A DNA stretch of 18,290 bases. Origin: Alphaproteobacteria bacterium (lineage in GTDB: Bacteria; Pseudomonadota; Alphaproteobacteria; CAAHEQ01; UBA3637). The notes under the pieces are model-generated. The model searched no databases. It was not told where the DNA came from and saw nothing but the letters and a program-made list of their open reading frames with translations. The stretch covers positions 1-18,290 of the forward strand of contig JAFZGR010000259.1 in NCBI GenBank assembly GCA_017555325.1, in the 5' to 3' direction. Below, one piece after another: positions 1-8,288 of the stretch. The position numbers were made by a program, and so were the translations under genes. Every line of letters begins with the position of its first letter. The stretch's first letter is position 1.

Positions 1-90
1 CGTTCTTATCGTTCACCTGAACCGTACAAAGGCAAAGGGGTTAAGTATGAAAACGAAACCATTTTGCGTAAAGTCGGTAAGAAGAAATAA
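1..90 (+). CDS. rplF: 50S ribosomal protein L6, C-terminal fragment
   Basis: The window opens inside this gene; 29 codons and a TAA stop remain. The reading [16 protein letters not shown], then a basic tail ending in VGKKK, is the typical end of bacterial L6, where the EPYKGKG motif contacts 23S rRNA near the factor-binding site. The position directly before rplR is the standard spc operon order. The 5' part lies outside the window, so length and start cannot be judged. Confidence 0.93.
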   Translation, partial: RSYRSPEPYKGKGVKYENETILRKVGKKK

Positions 91-101
91 GGGATAGTAA
101 A

Positions 102-452
102 ATGAAAGTAATTAATAAACATGATCGTCGTAAAGCCCGTGTTCGTTATTCTTTGAAGACGAAAGCTGGCAATCGTTTAAGATTATCCGTTTATCGTTCC
201 GAAAAGAACATTTACGCTCAAATCATTGACGATAAAAAAGGCGTGACATTGGTTTCCGCTTCTTCAAAAGATGCTGAAATCACAGCCAAAGGTTCAACGG
301 TTGCGGCTGCAAAAGCTGTCGGTACATTGGTTGCCGAACGGGCTATTAAAGCCGGATTGAAAGAAGTCGTATTCGATCGTAGCGGTTATTTATACCACGG
401 TCGGGTGAAAGCAATTGCAGATGCAGCTCGTGAAGCTGGATTATCATTCTAG
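102..452 (+). CDS. rplR: 50S ribosomal protein L18
   Basis: L18 (116 residues, normal length) binds 5S rRNA and joins it to the central protuberance of the large subunit. The basic N-terminus ([14 protein letters not shown]), the [19 protein letters not shown] strand region near residues 26-44, and the ending [24 protein letters not shown] are family signatures. It starts 11 bases after the rplF stop, behind a weak GGGATAG Shine-Dalgarno sequence. Its TAG stop at 450-452 overlaps the AGGAG ribosome-binding site of rpsE, which suggests translational coupling. Co-transcription with the upstream spc genes is inferred from the spacing. Confidence 0.97.
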   Translation: MKVINKHDRRKARVRYSLKTKAGNRLRLSVYRSEKNIYAQIIDDKKGVTLVSASSKDAEITAKGSTVAAAKAVGTLVAERAIKAGLKEVVFDRSGYLYHGRVKAIADAAREAGLSF

Positions 453-461
453 GAGAACAAA

Positions 462-1052
462 ATGGCTGAAAATGAAATTCAAGAAAAGAAACAACGCCGT
501 CCGCGTAAAGAACGTGATGATGTCAAAATGGACAGAATCGCTGATGAATTTACAGACCGTGTTGTTCATGTAAACCGTGTTTCAAAAACGGTTAAAGGCG
601 GTAAAAGATTCGCATTTGCTGCTTTGGTTGTTGTCGGTGACCAAAAAGGTCGTGTCGGTTTTGCTCACGCAAAAGCGAAAGAAGTTCCTGATGCAATCAA
701 AAAAGCAACAGAATTAGCTCGTCGTAATATTATGCGTGTTCCATTGCGTGAAGGTCGTACATTGCACCATGATGTTATCGGTCATTTTGGTGCCGGTTGT
801 GTGACTTTAAGAACAGCACCTGCTGGTACTGGTATCATTGCCGGCGGTCCGATGCGTGCTATTTTTGAAGCAATGGGGATTCAGGACGTTGTTGCAAAAT
901 GCACAGGTTCTTCCAATCCGCACAATATGGTTCGTGCGACATTTGACGCTTTGACATCAATGAATTCACCTCGTGTTATTGCTGCTAAACGTGGTAAAAA
1001 AGTAGGTGACATTGTTTCACGTCGTGATGGCGCGGTTGCTAACGCAGAATAA
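462..1052 (+). CDS. rpsE: 30S ribosomal protein S5
   Basis: S5 (196 residues) lies near the mRNA entry side of the small subunit and helps decoding accuracy. The first 25 residues are a charged, probably disordered extension ([12 protein letters not shown]). The N-terminal double-stranded RNA-binding fold follows, with [13 protein letters not shown] at about residues 37-49 and [20 protein letters not shown] at about 63-82. The C-terminal half has the S5 motif [20 protein letters not shown] at about 121-140. The SD sequence AGGAG overlaps the rplR stop codon. After the stop only 11 bases remain before rplO, so the usual rpmD (L30) gene is absent at this place. Confidence 0.97.
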   Translation: MAENEIQEKKQRRPRKERDDVKMDRIADEFTDRVVHVNRVSKTVKGGKRFAFAALVVVGDQKGRVGFAHAKAKEVPDAIKKATELARRNIMRVPLREGRTLHHDVIGHFGAGCVTLRTAPAGTGIIAGGPMRAIFEAMGIQDVVAKCTGSSNPHNMVRATFDALTSMNSPRVIAAKRGKKVGDIVSRRDGAVANAE

Positions 1053-1063
1053 GGATAGAAGCT

Positions 1064-1597
1064 ATGAAATTAAATCAAATTCGCGATAACAAAGGTGCCC
1101 GTAAACAATCTATGCGTGTTTCCCGTGGTGTTGGCTCTGGGAAAGGTCGTACGGGCGGACGTGGTTTCAAAGGACAAAAATCCCGCACAGGCGTAAGTAT
1201 TAAAGGCTTTGAAGGCGGACAAATGCCGGTTTACCGTCGTTTACCGAAACGTGGTTTTAACAATGCATTTAGATTGTCTTTTGTCGAAATCAATTTGGGA
1301 ACAATTCAAAAAGCAATTGATGCCAATGTTTTGGATGCTGCACAAGAAATCAATGGCATTTCTTTAATGGAAGCCGGTTTGATTAAGCATGTTAAAGATG
1401 GTGTTCGTTTACTCGGCACAGGTACATTAACAAGCAAAGCAACCATTCGTGTTGCAGGTGCTTCCAAAGCTGCACAAGCTGCTGTTGAAAAAGTCGGCGG
1501 TCAGTTGATTTTGGAACCAAAAAAAGCGACTGTTCTTGAAAAAGGTGTTAAAACATCTAAAAAAGAACCAAAAAAAGTCGTAAAAAAAAGTAAATAA
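1064..1597 (+). CDS. rplO: 50S ribosomal protein L15
   Basis: L15 is a late-assembling 23S rRNA-binding protein with a long extended N-terminus. The Gly/Arg-rich segment from about residue 20 to 45 ([18 protein letters not shown]) and the following [18 protein letters not shown] are diagnostic. At 177 residues it is longer than the usual 145-160. The excess is a Lys-rich tail after about residue 150 ([15 protein letters not shown]), probably disordered and rRNA-binding. The gene starts after GGATAG at the usual spacing and is followed by secY 29 bases after the stop, as in most bacteria. Confidence 0.96.
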   Translation: MKLNQIRDNKGARKQSMRVSRGVGSGKGRTGGRGFKGQKSRTGVSIKGFEGGQMPVYRRLPKRGFNNAFRLSFVEINLGTIQKAIDANVLDAAQEINGISLMEAGLIKHVKDGVRLLGTGTLTSKATIRVAGASKAAQAAVEKVGGQLILEPKKATVLEKGVKTSKKEPKKVVKKSK

Positions 1598-1626
1598 GCA
1601 AATTTAAAATAAGGGAGTAAATAACA

Positions 1627-2958
1627 ATGGCATCGTTATCTGATAAGTTAACATCAAGAATGGATTTTTCAGCTTTTTCTAAAGCGAAGGATTTACAAAA
1701 GCGGTTGTTATTTACTCTGTTTGCTTTGATTGTATTCCGTTTGGGAACGTATATTCCGTTCCCCGGAATTAATCCATCATTCTTAACAGAATTTTTCTCT
1801 GAAAATTCCGGTGGTTTACTTGGAATGTTCAATGCCTTTACGGGAGGTGCTTTGTCCCGTATGTCTATTTTGGCATTAAATATTATGCCGTATATTTCTG
1901 CATCTATTATTGTGCAGTTAGCTGCCAGTGTGATTCCTTCTTTGATGGCGTTAAAGAAAGAAGGTGAATCTGGAATGCGGAAAATTAATCAATATACACG
2001 CTATTTAACAGTTTTGATTACAGTTGTTCAAGCCTTTTTTATGGCAAAAGCATTGGAAAGTGCCGGTGCCGTTATTATGCCGTCTTATGGTATGTTTGAG
2101 CTGTCCACAGTTGTGTCGTTGCTCGGCGGAACAATGTTTGTCGTTTGGTTGGGCGAGCAAATTACTGCCCGTGGGGTCGGAAATGGGGCATCTTTGATTA
2201 TTATGACCGGTATTGTTGCTGGTATCCCCGGTGCATTGGCTCGTATTTTAGAAGAAAATAAAACAGGTGCTATGTCTACAATGACATTGTTGTTGTTGTT
2301 GGCAATGACGTTTGCAATTATCTATATCGTTGTTTTTGTGGAAATGGCTCAACGACGTATTCCGGTACAATATCCGAAACGTCAAATGGGCAATCGGATG
2401 ATGCAAGGAGCAAATTCTCATTTGCCGTTAAAAATTAATCCGACAGGTGTTATGCCTCCGATTTTTGCCAGTGCCATTTTAGCTATTCCGGTTGCTATTG
2501 TTCAATTTACATCTAAAACAAATACATCGGACTGGTTGGCCAATTTAGCTGTTTTATTAACGCCGGGACAATGGTTATACATCGGATTATTTGCATTTTT
2601 GATTATGTTTTTTACATTCTTTTATACAGGTATTCAGTCTAATCCGGCCGAAACAGCCGAAAATCTGAAAAAACAAGGTGGATTTATTGCGGGTATTCGT
2701 CCGGGTAAAAATACAGCTGAATATTTGGATTATGTAATTACTCGATTGACTTTATTAGGGGCTGTTTACTTAACGTTATTATGTATTTTGCCTGAATTTT
2801 TGATTGCAACATGGGGTGTTCCGTTCTTTTTGGGAGGCACAACGTTGTTGATTGTTGTTTCCGTTATTATGGATACAATGACACAAATTCAATCTCATAT
2901 GATTGCACATCAATATGAAGGATTGATTAAAAAAGCACGGTTGAAAGGTCGTTTATAA
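1627..2958 (+). CDS. secY: Sec translocon channel subunit SecY
   Basis: SecY forms the protein-conducting channel in the inner membrane with SecE and SecG, fed by SecA or the ribosome. At 443 residues it has normal length. About ten hydrophobic segments can be seen, beginning with LLFTLFALIVFRLGTYIPFP near residue 28. The plug region (GLLGMFNAFTGGALSRMSI) follows. The cytoplasmic loop QRRIPVQYPKR near residue 240 and the C5-loop sequence GIRPGKNTAEYLDYVITR near residue 355 are typical contact points for SecA and ribosomes. It is preceded by AAGGGAG and sits between rplO and adk, the common order in alphaproteobacteria. This translocon would also be expected to insert the downstream pilin-like proteins, which is inferred. 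Confidence 0.98.
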   Translation: MASLSDKLTSRMDFSAFSKAKDLQKRLLFTLFALIVFRLGTYIPFPGINPSFLTEFFSENSGGLLGMFNAFTGGALSRMSILALNIMPYISASIIVQLAASVIPSLMALKKEGESGMRKINQYTRYLTVLITVVQAFFMAKALESAGAVIMPSYGMFELSTVVSLLGGTMFVVWLGEQITARGVGNGASLIIMTGIVAGIPGALARILEENKTGAMSTMTLLLLLAMTFAIIYIVVFVEMAQRRIPVQYPKRQMGNRMMQGANSHLPLKINPTGVMPPIFASAILAIPVAIVQFTSKTNTSDWLANLAVLLTPGQWLYIGLFAFLIMFFTFFYTGIQSNPAETAENLKKQGGFIAGIRPGKNTAEYLDYVITRLTLLGAVYLTLLCILPEFLIATWGVPFFLGGTTLLIVVSVIMDTMTQIQSHMIAHQYEGLIKKARLKGRL

Positions 2959-3014
2959 GGAATAACCGTTCAAGGTGGAATAAACAGGTAAAATAAAAGA
3001 AGGAAGTTTATCAA

Positions 3015-3695
3015 ATGCCGGAAGAAATGAAAAGAAATATTGTGTTGATGGGCGCTCCGGGGAGTGGCAAAGGGACACAAGGAGCCATTTTGTCGGAGAA
3101 ATTGGGTATTAAGGCTTTTTCTATGGGCGATATCTTACGCAATGTGGCAACCGGTGAAACAAAAGAAGCTAAAAAAGTAAAAGCTTTAATTGACAAAGGA
3201 AATATGGTTCCGGATAAATTGGCAATTCGTTTAATGGAACAAGAGTTGTTTAAACCGGAAAATCAAAAAGGATTTATTTTAGACGGATTTCCACGGGAAT
3301 TATCACAGGCAAAAGCCTTGGATAAGGCCTTAAACAGTCGGAAATACGCAAAATTACACATGGATATTGATCTGGTTCTGTTGTTACAGGTACCGGATGA
3401 TTATGTGATCGAACGCATTATCGGACGCTATCAATGTGCGAAATGTAAAAGTTTGTATCACGAAAAGTATAAACACCCGCAGGTATTCGGTATATGTGAT
3501 GAATGCGGGGGTAAAGAATTTACACGGCGGGCTGACGATACCTATGAAACGGTTGTATCTAGACTGCGGACGTTTCGTCGTGTGACGGCTCCGGTTATAC
3601 CTTACTACGAAATGAAGGGGCTCTTAGTGTGCGTTGATGGGACGGGACCTATTGACGTTGTGAGTGAAAAGATAAGAAAAATAGTCGGCTATTGA
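3015..3695 (+). CDS. adk: Adenylate kinase with Cys4 zinc-type LID
   Basis: Adenylate kinase interconverts ATP + AMP and 2 ADP in the cytoplasm. The P-loop GAPGSGKGT is at residues 13-21, the AMP-site motif ILDGFPR at about 88-94, and the RRADD motif near 171-175. The LID carries four cysteines (141, 144, 161, 164) in two CxxC pairs, as in the metal-binding long-form kinases; zinc is the usual ligand, here inferred. Length (226) is within the long-form range. The start at 3015 has an AGGAAG sequence eight bases upstream; a second Met at residue 5 is possible but has no better site. Adk directly after secY is the usual order in this class. Its 3' end is followed by the rpsM promoter. Confidence 0.97.
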   Translation: MPEEMKRNIVLMGAPGSGKGTQGAILSEKLGIKAFSMGDILRNVATGETKEAKKVKALIDKGNMVPDKLAIRLMEQELFKPENQKGFILDGFPRELSQAKALDKALNSRKYAKLHMDIDLVLLLQVPDDYVIERIIGRYQCAKCKSLYHEKYKHPQVFGICDECGGKEFTRRADDTYETVVSRLRTFRRVTAPVIPYYEMKGLLVCVDGTGPIDVVSEKIRKIVGY

Positions 3696-3704
3696 TTTTA
3701 GGGC

Positions 3705-3733
3705 TTGACATTCTAGGCGAATTATAGTATAAT
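3705..3733 (+). promoter_or_regulatory. Consensus sigma-70 promoter of rpsM-rpsK-rpoA-rplQ
   Basis: TTGACA at 3705-3710 and TATAAT at 3728-3733 are separated by exactly 17 bases: a perfect match to the primary sigma factor consensus. Transcription would start near 3740 and leave a leader of about 75 bases before the rpsM start. That leader contains the short palindrome GTTTGCAAAC near 3755. The promoter lies directly after the adk stop, so the alpha operon part can be made independently of the spc genes. Use in the cell is inferred. Confidence 0.85.
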
Positions 3734-3813
3734 TCCCACTCGTTTAGGTGTCTTGTTTGCAAACGCAAGATAAGATAGTCGTTGTTTTTTAATGAGAAAA
3801 TGGAGATAGTACC

Positions 3814-4191
3814 TTGGCACGTATTGCAGGTGTAAACATTCCAACCTCCAAAATTGTCGTTATCGGTTTAACGTATATTTATGGTATTGGTCGGAAAAAA
3901 GCTGAAGAAATTTGCAGCACATTAAATATTGACTCACACAAACGTGTGAATGAATTAACAGATGAAGAAACATTGAAAATCCGCGAATTGATTGACAATT
4001 CGTATCGGGTTGAAGGTGATTTGCGTCGTGAAGTATCCTTAAACATCAAACGCTTGATGGACTTAGGTTGTTATCGTGGTTTACGTCACCGGAAGGGTTT
4101 GCCGGTTCGTGGACAACGGACACACACAAATGCGCGGACACGCAAAGGTAAAGCCGTTGCGATTGCCGGTAAGAAAAAAGTGACTAAGTAG
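3814..4191 (+). CDS. rpsM: 30S ribosomal protein S13 (TTG start)
   Basis: S13 sits in the head of the small subunit and contacts the P-site tRNA and the large subunit through bridges B1a/B1b. The N-terminus ARIAGVNIP, the helix-two-turn-helix segment [11 protein letters not shown] at about residues 25-34, and the tail [20 protein letters not shown] at about 88-107 are family hallmarks. At 125 residues it has normal length. The family start M-A-R-I requires a TTG initiation codon at 3814; GGAG lies eight bases upstream. No ATG in frame would give a better protein, so a rare start here is well supported and may limit expression. Confidence 0.97.
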   Translation: MARIAGVNIPTSKIVVIGLTYIYGIGRKKAEEICSTLNIDSHKRVNELTDEETLKIRELIDNSYRVEGDLRREVSLNIKRLMDLGCYRGLRHRKGLPVRGQRTHTNARTRKGKAVAIAGKKKVTK

Positions 4192-4206
4192 GAAAGGATA
4201 ACACTG

Positions 4207-4602
4207 ATGGCAGAAAAAAAAGTCGCAGCGCGTACAAAAAATCGCGATAGAAAAAACATTACAGTGGGTGTTGCTCACGTAAATTCAACATTTAACAACA
4301 CAATGGTAACCATTACAGATGTACAAGGAAATGCTATTTCTTGGTCTTCTGCTGGTTTAAAAGGTTTTAAAGGTTCCCGTAAATCAACACCGTATGCCGC
4401 TCAGATTGCAGCTGATGATGCTGCTCGCAAAGCAATGGAACACGGTTTAAAAACAATTGATGTTTTGGTAACGGGTCCGGGTTCAGGTCGTGAATCTGCT
4501 TTGCGTGCATTCCAAGCAGCTGGATTGGTGATTACATCTATTAAAGATATCACTTCCATTCCGCACAATGGATGCCGTGCACGTAAACGTCGTCGCGTCT
4601 AA
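4207..4602 (+). CDS. rpsK: 30S ribosomal protein S11
   Basis: S11 binds 16S rRNA in the platform and helps form the mRNA exit channel. The motifs [18 protein letters not shown] near residue 22, [20 protein letters not shown] near residue 96, and the ending [14 protein letters not shown] are nearly invariant in the family. Length (131) is typical, with a slightly extended basic N-terminus. An AAAGGA sequence precedes the ATG, 15 bases after rpsM. In many alphaproteobacteria and elsewhere rpsM-rpsK-rpoA-rplQ form one unit; the same order is seen here. The rpsD gene often found in this operon in enterobacteria is absent, as is normal for this class. Confidence 0.98.
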   Translation: MAEKKVAARTKNRDRKNITVGVAHVNSTFNNTMVTITDVQGNAISWSSAGLKGFKGSRKSTPYAAQIAADDAARKAMEHGLKTIDVLVTGPGSGRESALRAFQAAGLVITSIKDITSIPHNGCRARKRRRV

Positions 4603-4619
4603 TCAGATGCATGCTTGTA

Positions 4620-4646
4620 AGGGGTAATCGATTGATTATCCCCCTC
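4620..4646 (+). terminator. Imperfect hairpin between rpsK and rpoA
   Basis: GGGGTAATC at 4621-4629 pairs with GATTA-T-CCCC at 4634-4644 around a four-base loop, with one bulged T. The sequence after the stem (CTCTTTAACC) is only weakly T-rich. It could be a partial attenuator or an RNA processing site that lowers or stabilises the rpoA message; a complete stop is unlikely because rpoA has no visible promoter of its own. The function is inferred. Confidence 0.45.
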
Positions 4647-4675
4647 TTTAACCAAAAAAATAAGGGAGCCTTATT

Positions 4676-5689
4676 ATGATACAAAAGAATTGGCAGGACT
4701 TGATTAAACCATCAACATTATCGGTTTCTCAATCTGTTCCCGGATACAAAGCAACAATGGTTATTGAACCGTTGGAACGCGGATTCGGTACAACGTTGGG
4801 AAATGCATTACGTCGTATTTTGTTGTCGTCTTTACAAGGTGGCGCTGTTACGGCTATTAAAATTGACGGTGTGTTGCATGAGTTTTCATCCATCCCGGGT
4901 GTCCGTGAAGATGTGACGGAAATTATTTTAAACATTAAGGGATTGGCTTTAAAAGTTGATTCAGAATTGCAACAACGCATTTATTTAAATGCAACCGGTC
5001 CGGCTGTTGTGACTGCCGCTCAAATTACAACAAATCAAAGTGTTGAAGTGATGAATCCGGATTTAGTTATCTGTACATTGGATGCTGGTGCTTCAATTAA
5101 TATTGAAATGACTGTTTCAACTGGTAAAGGTTATGTAACGGCAGCAGCTAACCGTCCGGAAGATTGTCCGATTGGTTTAATTCCGATTGATTCAATTTAT
5201 TCTCCGGTTAAATCTGTTGTGTACAAAGTGGTTAATGCTCGTGTTGGTCAACAAACTGACTATGATAAATTGCATTTAACAGTTGAAACAAATGGTGTTG
5301 TTTCACCGGAGGATGCTGTTGCCTTGGCTGCACGCATTATGCAAGAACAGTTAAAAGCTTTCATCAATTTTGAAGAACCGGAAGAAGCAACTTTGGAAGA
5401 CAAAATTGCAGAATTACCGTTCAACAAAAACTTATTGTTAAAAGTTGATGAATTAGAATTATCGGTTCGTTCCGCAAACTGTTTGAAAAATGATAATATC
5501 ATCTATATTGGTGATTTAGTTCAAAAAACAGAAGGTGAAATGTTACGCACACCGAATTTTGGTCGTAAGTCTTTGAATGAAATCAAAGAATTATTGAATG
5601 AAATGGATTTGCATTTAGGTATGCAGGTTGAAGGGTGGCCACCAGAAGATTTAGAAGTTTTGTCAGCAACAATAGATTCTGACAACTAA
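4676..5689 (+). CDS. rpoA: RNA polymerase alpha subunit
   Basis: Alpha dimerises to start assembly of core RNA polymerase, and its C-terminal domain contacts UP elements and activators. The N-terminal domain shows [20 protein letters not shown] near residues 35-54 and the insert [19 protein letters not shown] behind it. The C-terminal domain covers about residues 260-325, with [14 protein letters not shown], the helix-hairpin-helix segment [18 protein letters not shown], and the ending GWPPEDLE. Length (337) is normal. The gene follows AAGGGAG and is flanked by hairpins on both sides (4620-4646 and 5697-5717), suggesting its dose is set separately from the ribosomal proteins. Confidence 0.98.
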   Translation: MIQKNWQDLIKPSTLSVSQSVPGYKATMVIEPLERGFGTTLGNALRRILLSSLQGGAVTAIKIDGVLHEFSSIPGVREDVTEIILNIKGLALKVDSELQQRIYLNATGPAVVTAAQITTNQSVEVMNPDLVICTLDAGASINIEMTVSTGKGYVTAAANRPEDCPIGLIPIDSIYSPVKSVVYKVVNARVGQQTDYDKLHLTVETNGVVSPEDAVALAARIMQEQLKAFINFEEPEEATLEDKIAELPFNKNLLLKVDELELSVRSANCLKNDNIIYIGDLVQKTEGEMLRTPNFGRKSLNEIKELLNEMDLHLGMQVEGWPPEDLEVLSATIDSDN

Positions 5690-5696
5690 GGAAAAC

Positions 5697-5717
5697 CGCC
5701 GGAGATGGTCTCCGGCG
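5697..5717 (+). terminator. Strong GC-rich hairpin between rpoA and rplQ
   Basis: CGCCGGAGA pairs perfectly with TCTCCGGCG across a three-base TGG loop, eight bases after the rpoA stop. No T-run follows (the next bases are TCCATCC), so it does not look like a classical intrinsic terminator. It may protect the rpoA 3' end, be a processing signal, or lower rplQ transcription. The next gene begins 98 bases later and I see no convincing promoter in between. Confidence 0.6.
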
Positions 5718-5815
5718 TCCATCCTTTGCATTGCTTGAGTAAGGGAGTGTGGAAGGAATGGCTATGTATTATCGACTTTGCGTGTCAAGGTCAAGAAAAA
5801 TGAAAGGAAAGAACA

Positions 5816-6310
5816 ATGCGTCACGGATTTAAAAAAAGAACGCTGAATAAAAAAATAGCACACCGTCGTTCCATGTTTGCAAATATGGCGGTTTCACTCA
5901 TTAAACACGAACAAATCAAAACAACATTGCCGAAAGCAAAAGAATTGCGTCCGATTGTTGAAAAACTTATTACAAAAGGAAAAACAAACACACTGCACGT
6001 CCGTCGTCAGTTGCTTTCTTTCTTGCGTGATGAAGCAATGACAGAAAAATTATTGTCTGTTGTTTCTCCTCGGTATCAATCTCGTCCAGGTGGATATATT
6101 CGTGTTTTAAAAGCCGGTTTCCGTTTTGGTGATTGTGCTCCGATGGCTATCGTTGAATTGGTTGACAGAGATGTGACAGCTAAAGGTAAAGATTCTGGTC
6201 AAGTTGTTGAAGTTGAAGCAGAAGCTCCGGTTGCTGAAAAAGCAAAAGCCGTTGAAACAGCTGAAAAACCGAAAAAAACACGCAAAACAGCTGCTAAAAA
6301 AGCTGAATAA
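5816..6310 (+). CDS. rplQ: 50S ribosomal protein L17 with acidic/basic tail
   Basis: L17 binds 23S rRNA near the polypeptide exit side. The beginning [20 protein letters not shown], the segment [21 protein letters not shown] around residues 40-60 and the [23 protein letters not shown] block near residues 98-120 are family marks. Bacterial L17 is usually about 115-140 residues; this one has 164. The excess is an Ala/Lys/Glu-rich tail from about residue 125 ([13 protein letters not shown] then [13 protein letters not shown]), a low-complexity extension also seen in other alphaproteobacterial L17 proteins. The ATG follows AAAGGAAAG. It is the last gene of the operon and is closed by the terminator at 6328-6358. 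Confidence 0.97.
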   Translation: MRHGFKKRTLNKKIAHRRSMFANMAVSLIKHEQIKTTLPKAKELRPIVEKLITKGKTNTLHVRRQLLSFLRDEAMTEKLLSVVSPRYQSRPGGYIRVLKAGFRFGDCAPMAIVELVDRDVTAKGKDSGQVVEVEAEAPVAEKAKAVETAEKPKKTRKTAAKKAE

Positions 6311-6327
6311 ATTTGTTTTATACAATG

Positions 6328-6358
6328 AAAAAGACTGCTAAAAAGCAGTCTTTTTTTT
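6328..6358 (+). terminator. Rho-independent terminator after rplQ
   Basis: AAAAAGACTGCT at 6328-6339 pairs with AGCAGTCTTTTT at 6344-6355 across an AAAA loop, and the stem runs into a long T-tract. This is a textbook intrinsic terminator 17 bases after the rplQ stop and marks the end of the ribosomal operon. Confidence 0.93.
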
Positions 6359-6360
6359 TA

Positions 6361-6641
6361 TGGTGTTGAATGTATCCCTATCTGAGGGGAGGCAGGTAGA
6401 AGTAGATAATCGAGCTTAACCAATAGATATATGAAGTTATAGAGATAGACAAACTTGTTTAAAAAAATAATATTCCTGAGAGAGTAGGGGTAATTCAGAG
6501 CTTTGCAAGTAATTCTATCCAGTTGCAGAGATTGAAGCTTCTGTGTTTACGAGCGAAGTTTAAAAGAGTTAATATTCGGTCTGTTAGGTTGATTTATGTG
6601 GAGAGCTTTCTTTATTGACTGGTAAATACCTGCCTATCCTC
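6361..6641. other. Non-coding gap between ribosomal operon and pilin array
   Basis: About 280 bases hold no gene I can support. On the - strand a frame is open from 6546 down to 6361 but contains no Met codon and no family motif I recognise, with a further stop just upstream; it may be decayed coding DNA, perhaps of an inserted element. The right edge joins the conserved leader of the first pilin gene at the motif TATCCTC (6635-6641), which is also present before the third copy. Confidence 0.5.
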
Positions 6642-6833
6642 AAAAAAAGGGACGTATCAATGCAACATTTTTTTTCACTTTTTAGAATTTTTTTTGATTT
6701 TGATTAAATAATTCAACTCAAACAACAATCTTTCATTTTCTTAAAAATCCGATTTTGTCGATTCGAAGCGGGAAAAAAAGGTCCCTTTTATTACACTCAC
6801 TTTATGAATGTAAGTTTATAAAAGGAGCAAGAG
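6642..6833 (+). promoter_or_regulatory. Pilin leader module, copy 1
   Basis: This 192-base block begins with A7-GGGAC (6642-6653), continues with GCAAC and three T-tracts (6668-6675, 6679-6683, 6688-6695) spaced about one helical turn apart. It ends with GGGAAAAAAAGG, a complementary arm GTCCCTTTT (6781-6789), a weak -10-like TACACT (6792-6797) and the ribosome-binding site GGAG six bases before the ATG. The arms are separated by 127 bases. The right arm is also part of a local palindrome, AAAAGG-TC-CCTTTT (6776-6789), just upstream of the -10-like box. Such a layout could be an operator pair or a long-range RNA stem; which one is not decidable from sequence. Confidence 0.7.
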
Positions 6834-8099
6834 ATGAAAATTAAATTCAATGAAATTGGGCGTTCAATGGTAGAAATGCTGGGTGTTTTGGCAATTATCG
6901 GCGTTTTATCCGTTGCCGGTGTCGGTACGTATCAATATGCTTTAACCGCCTATCAAGTCGGTAAAGTGCAGGATGTTCTCGGAAAAGCCAAAACATTGGC
7001 ACAAACGGATTCTCGGGCTTCTCATGCATTAGAAGTCAATCGGTTTTTAAAATCAGCCCTTCCCGAATACACGCCGGATGATAAAAAATCTATGGTCAAA
7101 CTCGTTGACGGAAATTATCAGGTAACGACATTTAAGGTAGTTTATAAAGTTTGTGAAAAACTCCTGCAAAGGGAAAGCATTTTAAATGACATGGGTATTT
7201 CTGTTTTAACAAGAACATGTGGAAACACAAACAGCAAAACAAGTGTGGTGTTTTCCTTTAATGCAACACCTACATTTGAATCCGGTTCTCACTTTGGAGG
7301 CGGAAGTAGTGACGGAACAGGAATGGATAACCCCCACATTGAACCGCAATCCTGTCTGGATAAGATGGTATGGCGGCAAAAAGATGACGGGACATATGGC
7401 TGTGTTTGTCGGCATGAATATGAATTTGGAGATAATTGCGAACGGTGTTATCCACCCAAAATATGGCGAGCGGATATTGAGGCGTGTACGTGTGATGAAC
7501 CGAATGGTTTTTGGGAAGATGCCGGAACGTGTGTTAATAACTGTCTGTCATCAGAGGAAACAACAACCACGCAAGAATATTCTTTTGAATTTATTACAGA
7601 GCATTTTCTGTGGGTATGGCCTCGGGTAGAAGAGCACAATTTAATTATTGATTGGATAGATACGTGGGATGGTGTTAATGCTCCGCAAGGCGGAAAGTCC
7701 CCCATTCCTCTAAGAACGCCATTAGAGGGATCTCGGCATAATTATGGAAATACGACTGGCTCAAAAGGTATTAAATGTGATAAATATGTTATGAGTGATT
7801 TATGGTCCGGTTCAGCGGATAGGCATTTTGGAATTTCTATTCCGTTTGAGGATGTTTTGGAAAGCCAAGATACATTTGAATTGAAAGAAATTATGATTAA
7901 TCAGATTTCAGGAACAGGATGTGTGACAAATACCAATATTCTTGCGCCTGCAAATCAATATACACTTTTGACATATTGTCCTGTTGATGGTTCACATAAG
8001 GGAATAGTGCAACTCAAAGCAACGGCAGAATATACGGTTTACAGTTGTCCGTTAGAAGGGTTTACATGTGATTCTGATCATAAATGCATTAAGCAGTAA
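6834..8099 (+). CDS. Type IV pilin-like Cys-rich surface protein, 421 residues
   Basis: Residues 1-9 (MKIKFNEIG) form a short basic prepilin leader. The predicted prepilin peptidase cut is after Gly9, giving RSMVEMLGVLAIIGVLSVAG with Glu at +5 and a hydrophobic helix, as in type IV pilins and type II secretion pseudopilins. The +1 residue is Arg rather than the usual Phe or Met. A pilin-like region follows with a Cys pair (107 and 129) that has counterparts in the three sister genes. A Gly/Ser-rich linker near 150-163 leads to an EGF-like Cys cluster (174-237), then a unique stretch of about 180 residues ending in FTCDSDHKCIKQ. The ligand and exact role are unknown; adhesin or pilus tip subunit is an inference. 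No assembly ATPase or prepilin peptidase is in the window. Confidence 0.82.
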   Translation: MKIKFNEIGRSMVEMLGVLAIIGVLSVAGVGTYQYALTAYQVGKVQDVLGKAKTLAQTDSRASHALEVNRFLKSALPEYTPDDKKSMVKLVDGNYQVTTFKVVYKVCEKLLQRESILNDMGISVLTRTCGNTNSKTSVVFSFNATPTFESGSHFGGGSSDGTGMDNPHIEPQSCLDKMVWRQKDDGTYGCVCRHEYEFGDNCERCYPPKIWRADIEACTCDEPNGFWEDAGTCVNNCLSSEETTTTQEYSFEFITEHFLWVWPRVEEHNLIIDWIDTWDGVNAPQGGKSPIPLRTPLEGSRHNYGNTTGSKGIKCDKYVMSDLWSGSADRHFGISIPFEDVLESQDTFELKEIMINQISGTGCVTNTNILAPANQYTLLTYCPVDGSHKGIVQLKATAEYTVYSCPLEGFTCDSDHKCIKQ

Positions 8100-8130
8100 G
8101 ATTATATTAATGTTATAGATGAAATAATAT

Positions 8131-8168
8131 AAAAAAGACTTGTATTGTTGAAATGCAGGTCTTTTTTT
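8131..8168 (+). terminator. Terminator after the first pilin-like gene
   Basis: AAAAAAGACTTGTAT at 8131-8145 pairs with ATGCAGGTCTTTTTT at 8153-8167, with two G-T wobbles and a seven-base loop, and ends in a T-run. It isolates the first gene from the second, so each pilin-like gene is probably its own transcription unit. Confidence 0.88.
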
Positions 8169-8288
8169 GCAATTAGATAAAAAACTTAAACCTGTTTTAC
8201 CCAAAATTTTGGATTGAAAGTGGTAAACAAGACAATAAAGAATAACAACAATATTGATAGTGCAAAGGGTATTTTGGTTGATATCTGC

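Noticed and set aside
5758..5832. A 24-codon open frame (MAMYYRLCVSRSRK...) that overlaps the rplQ start in another frame
   Set aside because: It might be a translated leader, but its ribosome-binding site has poor spacing and nothing else supports it.
6361..6546. Sixty-two codons open on the - strand in the gap after rplQ, perhaps an old transposase
   Set aside because: No Met codon, no recognisable motif, and a stop directly upstream. I found no terminal inverted repeats or target duplication.
6642..6789. Leader modules as small transposable elements with terminal inverted repeats
   Set aside because: The complementary arms resemble terminal repeats, but conservation runs on past the right arm through the promoter and signal sequence of the gene, there is no target duplication, and every copy sits at the same distance before a family member.
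7219..7629. Other-frame and antisense open frames inside the pilin-like genes
   Set aside because: They lie fully inside clearly coding frames, lack ribosome-binding sites, and show no conserved motif.
8201..8212. Palindrome CCAAAATTTTGG between the first and second pilin-like genes
   Set aside because: It occurs once, not in the other intergenic gaps, and short AT-rich palindromes are expected by chance.
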